A stretch of 28,083 bases of DNA, from contig LRSK01000074.1 in NCBI GenBank assembly GCA_001563325.1, positions 1 to 28,083 of the forward strand. Reading direction: 5' to 3'. Positions within the stretch are counted from its first letter, which is position 1. Every line of letters begins with the position of its first letter. The notes beneath the pieces were generated by a model, which worked only from the letters and a program-made list of their open reading frames with translations, was not told the DNA's origin and did no database searches. This stretch comes from Candidatus Thorarchaeota archaeon SMTZ1-83 (GTDB lineage: Archaea; Asgardarchaeota; Thorarchaeia; Thorarchaeales; Thorarchaeaceae). The position numbers and the translations under genes are program-made. Of this stretch, positions 24,541-28,083 are shown piece after piece.

Positions 24541-25641
24541 CTACTTCAATCTCCTCTTGTAGAGATAGGCTCCTGATGTCGTCAGGACGACACCTACTGC
24601 CAGAAGTGATAGAATATGGAATGAAGTAGGAACTGGAGGAGTGTAGAAACCTTCATCTATTCTGACTAATCTTACAAGAAGATTCCCGTCTACACCTGTC
24701 ATGTAGCTTATGTTGAACTGCCGGAATGACCTCCTCTGACGTAGGACTTCTGGAAGATTGATTCTCTTCTGTTTCTCGTATCTTTCTCCGTAGTTCAGGT
24801 AGAGATTAAGATTCACTGGATCGAATATATTGCTATAGAGTGTATGACACGAACCTTCCATATGGACCTCATATAGAATGTCTGCACAGGCTTGAACAGT
24901 GAGATCTTCTTCTGTTTCAATTCGACTCAGGTACCACTCCGCTATGTTGTATCGTCCACAGGGGTAATCGTATGCATTACCCGTATTGTTAAGATTGAAA
25001 TTCGTCGATATGAGGTAATTCCCAGTTTTACGCGTGAATGCCCACTTGTTCGTGGACGGATCCACACTTATTACCACAGCGTCTCCTGAAGCATCTGCAT
25101 AATGAAGCTGCCCTCCAATTGTCATATCCCATTTGTGGGTCTTATACCACTCTATGACCTCCTCTACGGTCTTGCAGTCCCACAATGATGTACCAAAATA
25201 ACAGACGTTATGGGTCCAAAAATCTGAACCATTTGGATTATCATATAGTCCTAATGAAGGTAGCCCATTGATATCAAAGATGAGTCCGTGTTCATTCATG
25301 CCCCCACATGGATTGAGATAAAGCTCTCCCGTCTCTTTATCAGGGAAACCTATGAAGACTCCACCATAGATTGATCTGCTTCCTCCCAATGTGGAGATAT
25401 TCTGCGATGGGACATACCATAGACCCAACTCATGAGTGCGCCAATCTTCATTATTACCATAGAAAACAGTGTCACCGATTGCTACCGTGAAAATCGTGCA
25501 AGAAGGGCTTGTGTTGAGCATAGGCGATATAGGGAGATTCTCTGAGTTGGTAGCTGGTATAGTGATGACTGATGATAGAATGAAAAGAATAAGAATATGC
25601 TTCATAGAGAAGCTAAGGAGGTGGTTTTTGCGGGCAAGCAT
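24541..25641 (-). CDS. Secreted Ntn-hydrolase, penicillin/choloylglycine acylase-like, membrane-anchored
   Basis: Exported protein of 366 residues. A signal peptide spans about 1-32. A propeptide-like stretch leads to SCTIFTVAIGDTVFYGNNEDW. C48 corresponds to the N-terminal nucleophile of linear-amide C-N hydrolases (penicillin V acylase, bile salt hydrolase, acyl-CoA:6-APA acyltransferase). The usual GRN-D-W motif appears here as GNNEDW, with Asn instead of Arg. GGMNEHGLIFDINGLP and TNFNLNN fit the alpha-beta-beta-alpha core. A C-terminal helix ending YKRRLK anchors it. The start at 25641 has GGAG 9 bases upstream; the frame extends to 25692, and an ATG at 25605 is a second option. Activity would need cleavage before Cys48. 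The natural substrate may be an N-acyl amide or signal peptide, not penicillin. Confidence 0.75.
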   Translation of the reverse strand: MLARKNHLLSFSMKHILILFILSSVITIPATNSENLPISPMLNTSPSCTIFTVAIGDTVFYGNNEDWRTHELGLWYVPSQNISTLGGSRSIYGGVFIGFPDKETGELYLNPCGGMNEHGLIFDINGLPSLGLYDNPNGSDFWTHNVCYFGTSLWDCKTVEEVIEWYKTHKWDMTIGGQLHYADASGDAVVISVDPSTNKWAFTRKTGNYLISTNFNLNNTGNAYDYPCGRYNIAEWYLSRIETEEDLTVQACADILYEVHMEGSCHTLYSNIFDPVNLNLYLNYGERYEKQKRINLPEVLRQRRSFRQFNISYMTGVDGNLLVRLVRIDEGFYTPPVPTSFHILSLLAVGVVLTTSGAYLYKRRLK

Positions 25642-25844
25642 TGCATTAGCTCCAGAGTATATAGTTCTACTATTCAATAAAACGAAATACATATGCGCAA
25701 TGCACTCCCTTCCTACTGTGAATCCTTCAGTTCTCTCCTTCTGGGTATGTTTTTGCTAGTCTTTGTTCATTTTCCCGCTAAGGCGAAGACTTTTACTAGC
25801 TTTTTACAATGAAGTTATCATTGGGTCTTGTTCAAGCAGGGAAC

Positions 25845-26285
25845 ATGGACGAAGAGGCTCAGGACGAGTCGAGGGATATGAGTACAACCTGGTTCATAGC
25901 CAAGGAGTATCTGAAAAGACTTGAGGTCAATTTCGAAGAGCATGGACGCAAGACCTTCAGTCTATATCCCTACGGTCCAACCGAAACCAAGGAGATTGAG
26001 GTGTTTCCCGGCACCCACTGGATAACTCTCACAACTCGTCTCTATGATCTGAGATCTGTTCCCAAGAAAGAGAAAACCTCTGTATACCAACAGTTGCTCA
26101 AGACGAACGCAAGCCTCGTGGAAATCACCTTTGGGGTTGACAAGAAGAACTTCATCATAGTACGCAACGCGATTCCTGTCACCGGCATCTCCTATGATGT
26201 CTTCAATACTACATACGAGGCCCACCTATCGGGAATCAAGCTCTTCCACAGCAAGCTCAAAGCCAGTCTTGGTCTGAAGGACTGA
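25845..26285 (+). CDS. Small YbjN/secretion-chaperone-like protein
   Basis: Soluble protein of 146 residues from the chosen start. The order is a helix (STTWFIAKEYLKRLEVNFEEHG), a strand pair, WITLTTRLYDLRSVPKKEK, a helix (YQQLLKTN), and ITFGVDKKNFIIVRNAIPVTGISYDVFNTTYEA. This resembles the YbjN / type III secretion chaperone-like fold, in which a fgld-x-nfi-vr hairpin is typical. No catalytic site is expected; such proteins often bind partners. The start at 25845 has AGGGA upstream and a TATA-like element at 25788-25807; an ATG at 25809 would overlap the promoter. It is divergent from the Ntn-hydrolase and convergent with the SpoIIM-like gene. Confidence 0.6.
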   Translation: MDEEAQDESRDMSTTWFIAKEYLKRLEVNFEEHGRKTFSLYPYGPTETKEIEVFPGTHWITLTTRLYDLRSVPKKEKTSVYQQLLKTNASLVEITFGVDKKNFIIVRNAIPVTGISYDVFNTTYEAHLSGIKLFHSKLKASLGLKD

Positions 26286-26417
26286 TACGGTGACGATTCC
26301 TGTCAACTTAAGGGAGGTTGAATGGTAGCTTCATATCCTTCGCTGTTGCCGAACCAAGAGAATTCAAGCATAGGCAAAGCCGAGTCAATCCACCGTGAAG
26401 GCCAATATCGGACTACG

Positions 26418-28083
26418 TCAAGGAGGCGGAATTCCGAATCTGATCCACCAATAGACAATATCAGTCACGTAGGCCTCAATCAGTGCTCCCAAGAGCAGGA
26501 AGAAGATGATCAGTGCAAAGGTTCTCCATGTACGGGAGTCTGATATCAATGCACGTGTCTTCGATGGAACGGATTCCCAGTCCCTATTGGTGATACTCGG
26601 TCCTAGGTCCTTTGCTATTCGGAAGGAAACCGCAGCTGCCATCAGGAAGGCAGGAATCTCAACAATGGCGTGTGGAACAATCCGTGCCAACGCCGGAATC
26701 ACACTTCCTGCATCCATTGTTTCCCACAAGGCTACGCCGCCGACAATCATGGCTGTCGACAGGACCTCCGCGATTGCCACAGACATCAGACTGAAGCGGA
26801 TGTAGGTTAGAAGGAAGCCCTCATCATCGACCTCTAATCTTGACCTATACACTGCCCTATATACGGAGGCGATGATGATTGGGAGTACAACTAGCGCTAT
26901 CAGAGTGAACTGGTCATCGTAGACAAAGTACTCCAGTGCGAAGACGGACACGAATAGCGGGAACCACCAGCTCCCAGTGCCACCCTTCCCCAGGACTCTC
27001 GCTATGGCTATCAGTAGGACGGCGCCCACAAGGATGCCATACAGGATTGCTGCCCGGAAACCAAGGTGTGCAGACAATACCCATGGGTCGAGTTCATCAA
27101 CGGGTGATGCCGGCACAAAGACCCCTGAAACAAGGTCAATTTGGGTCCACACCACTGCTGCAATCCCTGTGACAATCACCGCGGCAGAAGAACCGAAAGC
27201 GATAGCCCTAGACTTGTACTTCACTGCAAAGAGCCATAGCACCGCCGACCAGAAGATAGGGCCGATTACCATCATCAAGAGCGTACGAACAAAGTTGTGT
27301 TCAGCGAAGAGCCAGAAGAATGTCTGAAGCTCGTCCCGGACGAAGAACTCAAAGACTCGCTCCAAACCGTTGGGATTACCGATGTCTGCAAAGAGCCCGA
27401 ACAGATTCGCCCAGACAAAACCGGGGGCATTGAACATGATGATAAGCCATATTCCGATGATTGAAACAAGTAAGCCGCCGAGGAACATCACGACTGCCTG
27501 ACGGATGTCTTCAGTGCGAACGTTCAGCAGTGGTCCAGATATGTCGCCTGTTCGTTCTTTCCATCGCTCTCTAAACTCGAAGAAGTAGAGCACAAAAAGG
27601 ACCGTGAAGATGTAGATGGGCACATTCACAATGAACTGGTATGCCAACCTATAGAGGATCATTCCTGGTTCAGGGGGGCTGATTATGGGGCGGAGACGAT
27701 GAATCGTTAGTCCCTCTATTACTGCAGGAGTTGTAAGGACATTCAGGACGTAGTCGACACCCGGTAGCGAGATCCAAGTAAGAACTGAAACTGTCAGGCC
27801 CGAAACAAAGGCAAACGTTTCAAGATTTCCTGCGATGCGAGATCTGACGAAATGCCCGATGACACCTAGGAGCAGCATCATTGCGAACGGGATTGCCAGC
27901 ATTAGAAGAATCCAGATTGTCGGTGTGATTAGTACATCGTTGTTGACGGCGTTATTCAGATAGAGGGTGACATCTGTGTCTACTTGACCAGGCATGAATC
28001 TGAAGCCAGGTAGACCCGCAACATGTGCATAGGTGAGAGTGACTGCCATTACGGCGGCAATGAAGGCTCCTGTGACTGCAAGG
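26418..28083 (-). CDS. SpoIIM-family multi-pass membrane protein (start beyond right edge)
   Basis: Integral membrane protein of at least 554 residues with about a dozen helices. The C-terminal quarter carries the SpoIIM-domain hallmark: IVPHAIVEIPAFLMAAAVSFRIAKDLG, then a polar stretch, then RTWRTFALIIFFLLLGALIEAYVT. In the family this core recurs in bacteria and archaea outside sporulation and is thought to span the membrane with an unknown transport or remodelling role. The N-terminal part looks like a duplicated or unrelated set of helices. The first in-window ATG is at 28049, but the frame stays open and hydrophobic to the edge (LAVTGAFIAAV) and no ribosome site suits that ATG. The true start probably lies outside. 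Confidence 0.8.
   Translation of the reverse strand, partial: LAVTGAFIAAVMAVTLTYAHVAGLPGFRFMPGQVDTDVTLYLNNAVNNDVLITPTIWILLMLAIPFAMMLLLGVIGHFVRSRIAGNLETFAFVSGLTVSVLTWISLPGVDYVLNVLTTPAVIEGLTIHRLRPIISPPEPGMILYRLAYQFIVNVPIYIFTVLFVLYFFEFRERWKERTGDISGPLLNVRTEDIRQAVVMFLGGLLVSIIGIWLIIMFNAPGFVWANLFGLFADIGNPNGLERVFEFFVRDELQTFFWLFAEHNFVRTLLMMVIGPIFWSAVLWLFAVKYKSRAIAFGSSAAVIVTGIAAVVWTQIDLVSGVFVPASPVDELDPWVLSAHLGFRAAILYGILVGAVLLIAIARVLGKGGTGSWWFPLFVSVFALEYFVYDDQFTLIALVVLPIIIASVYRAVYRSRLEVDDEGFLLTYIRFSLMSVAIAEVLSTAMIVGGVALWETMDAGSVIPALARIVPHAIVEIPAFLMAAAVSFRIAKDLGPSITNRDWESVPSKTRALISDSRTWRTFALIIFFLLLGALIEAYVTDIVYWWIRFGIPPP

Noticed and set aside
25616..25626. A perfect AAGGAGGTGG on the plus strand
   Set aside because: It lies inside the antisense of the Ntn-hydrolase signal region and no plus-strand frame of useful length begins after it.
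26322..26543. A 73-residue frame on the plus strand with GGGAGG before its ATG
   Set aside because: The ribosome-like site is good, but more than half the frame is antisense to the SpoIIM-like gene and the composition is polar and non-protein-like.
1..28083. tRNA, rRNA, CRISPR arrays, transposases and attachment sites
   Set aside because: Read by eye on both strands; no cloverleaf with a matching T-arm, no regular spaced repeats and no transposase or integrase motifs were seen. A covariance-model scan would be decisive for small RNAs.

Overview
The window looks archaeal. Candidate promoters are archaeal-type TATA boxes about 45-70 bases before starts. Surface proteins are rich in N-glycosylation sequons and have one C-terminal membrane anchor with a short basic tail. 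Genes are intron-free, often overlap, and have GGAG/GGAGG ribosome binding sites. The mix of bacterial-type MutS/MutL, many ABC-2 exporters, a membrane-bound winged-helix regulator and multiheme cytochrome genes would suit an Asgard archaeon of the Thorarchaeia kind. That placement is an inference from style and content, not from a marker gene.

Left region (1-4745, minus strand): a respiratory/heme block. A membrane-anchored multiheme cytochrome c (six CxxCH plus three unusual heme-like motifs) ends in a strong hairpin terminator. Behind it, under a separate promoter, lies a two-gene operon. The first gene encodes a secreted six-hairpin (alpha/alpha barrel) protein with a membrane anchor. The second is a CcmF-type cytochrome c heme lyase that runs off the left edge. 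The cytochrome promoter carries an array of five TGTAAC half-sites, three of them on an exact 41-base pitch.

Middle region (4958-18224, plus strand): mutS, then an ABC-2 exporter pair, then an operon of a membrane-bound winged-helix regulator with a second ABC-2 exporter. A regularly spaced GTCAA/TTGAC array lies just before the regulator. Next come ribulose-phosphate 3-epimerase and a small transaldolase, which carry out linked steps of the non-oxidative pentose phosphate pathway. An YtcJ-like amidohydrolase and an endonuclease-type mutL form the last pair. MutS and MutL together give a complete-looking, MutH-independent mismatch repair core.

Right region (18268-28083): a flavin reductase-like protein behind an 8-base inverted repeat, a putative GT-A-fold glycosyltransferase, and a convergent dodecin that lacks the flavin-stacking tryptophan. 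Then comes a third ABC exporter operon, whose permease N-terminus is broken across two frames. Its last gene is a secreted, membrane-anchored C39-like cysteine peptidase. Convergent to that operon is a secreted Ntn-hydrolase of the penicillin/choloylglycine acylase type with the same anchor layout. The window ends with a YbjN/chaperone-like small protein and a SpoIIM-family multi-pass membrane protein open at the right edge.

The most interesting points are the heme-motif anomalies beside a heme lyase, the two regularly spaced operator arrays, the exporter-C39 peptidase operon, the altered dodecin, and two likely frame disruptions (7-G tract at 749-755; permease N-terminus at about 21330-21370).
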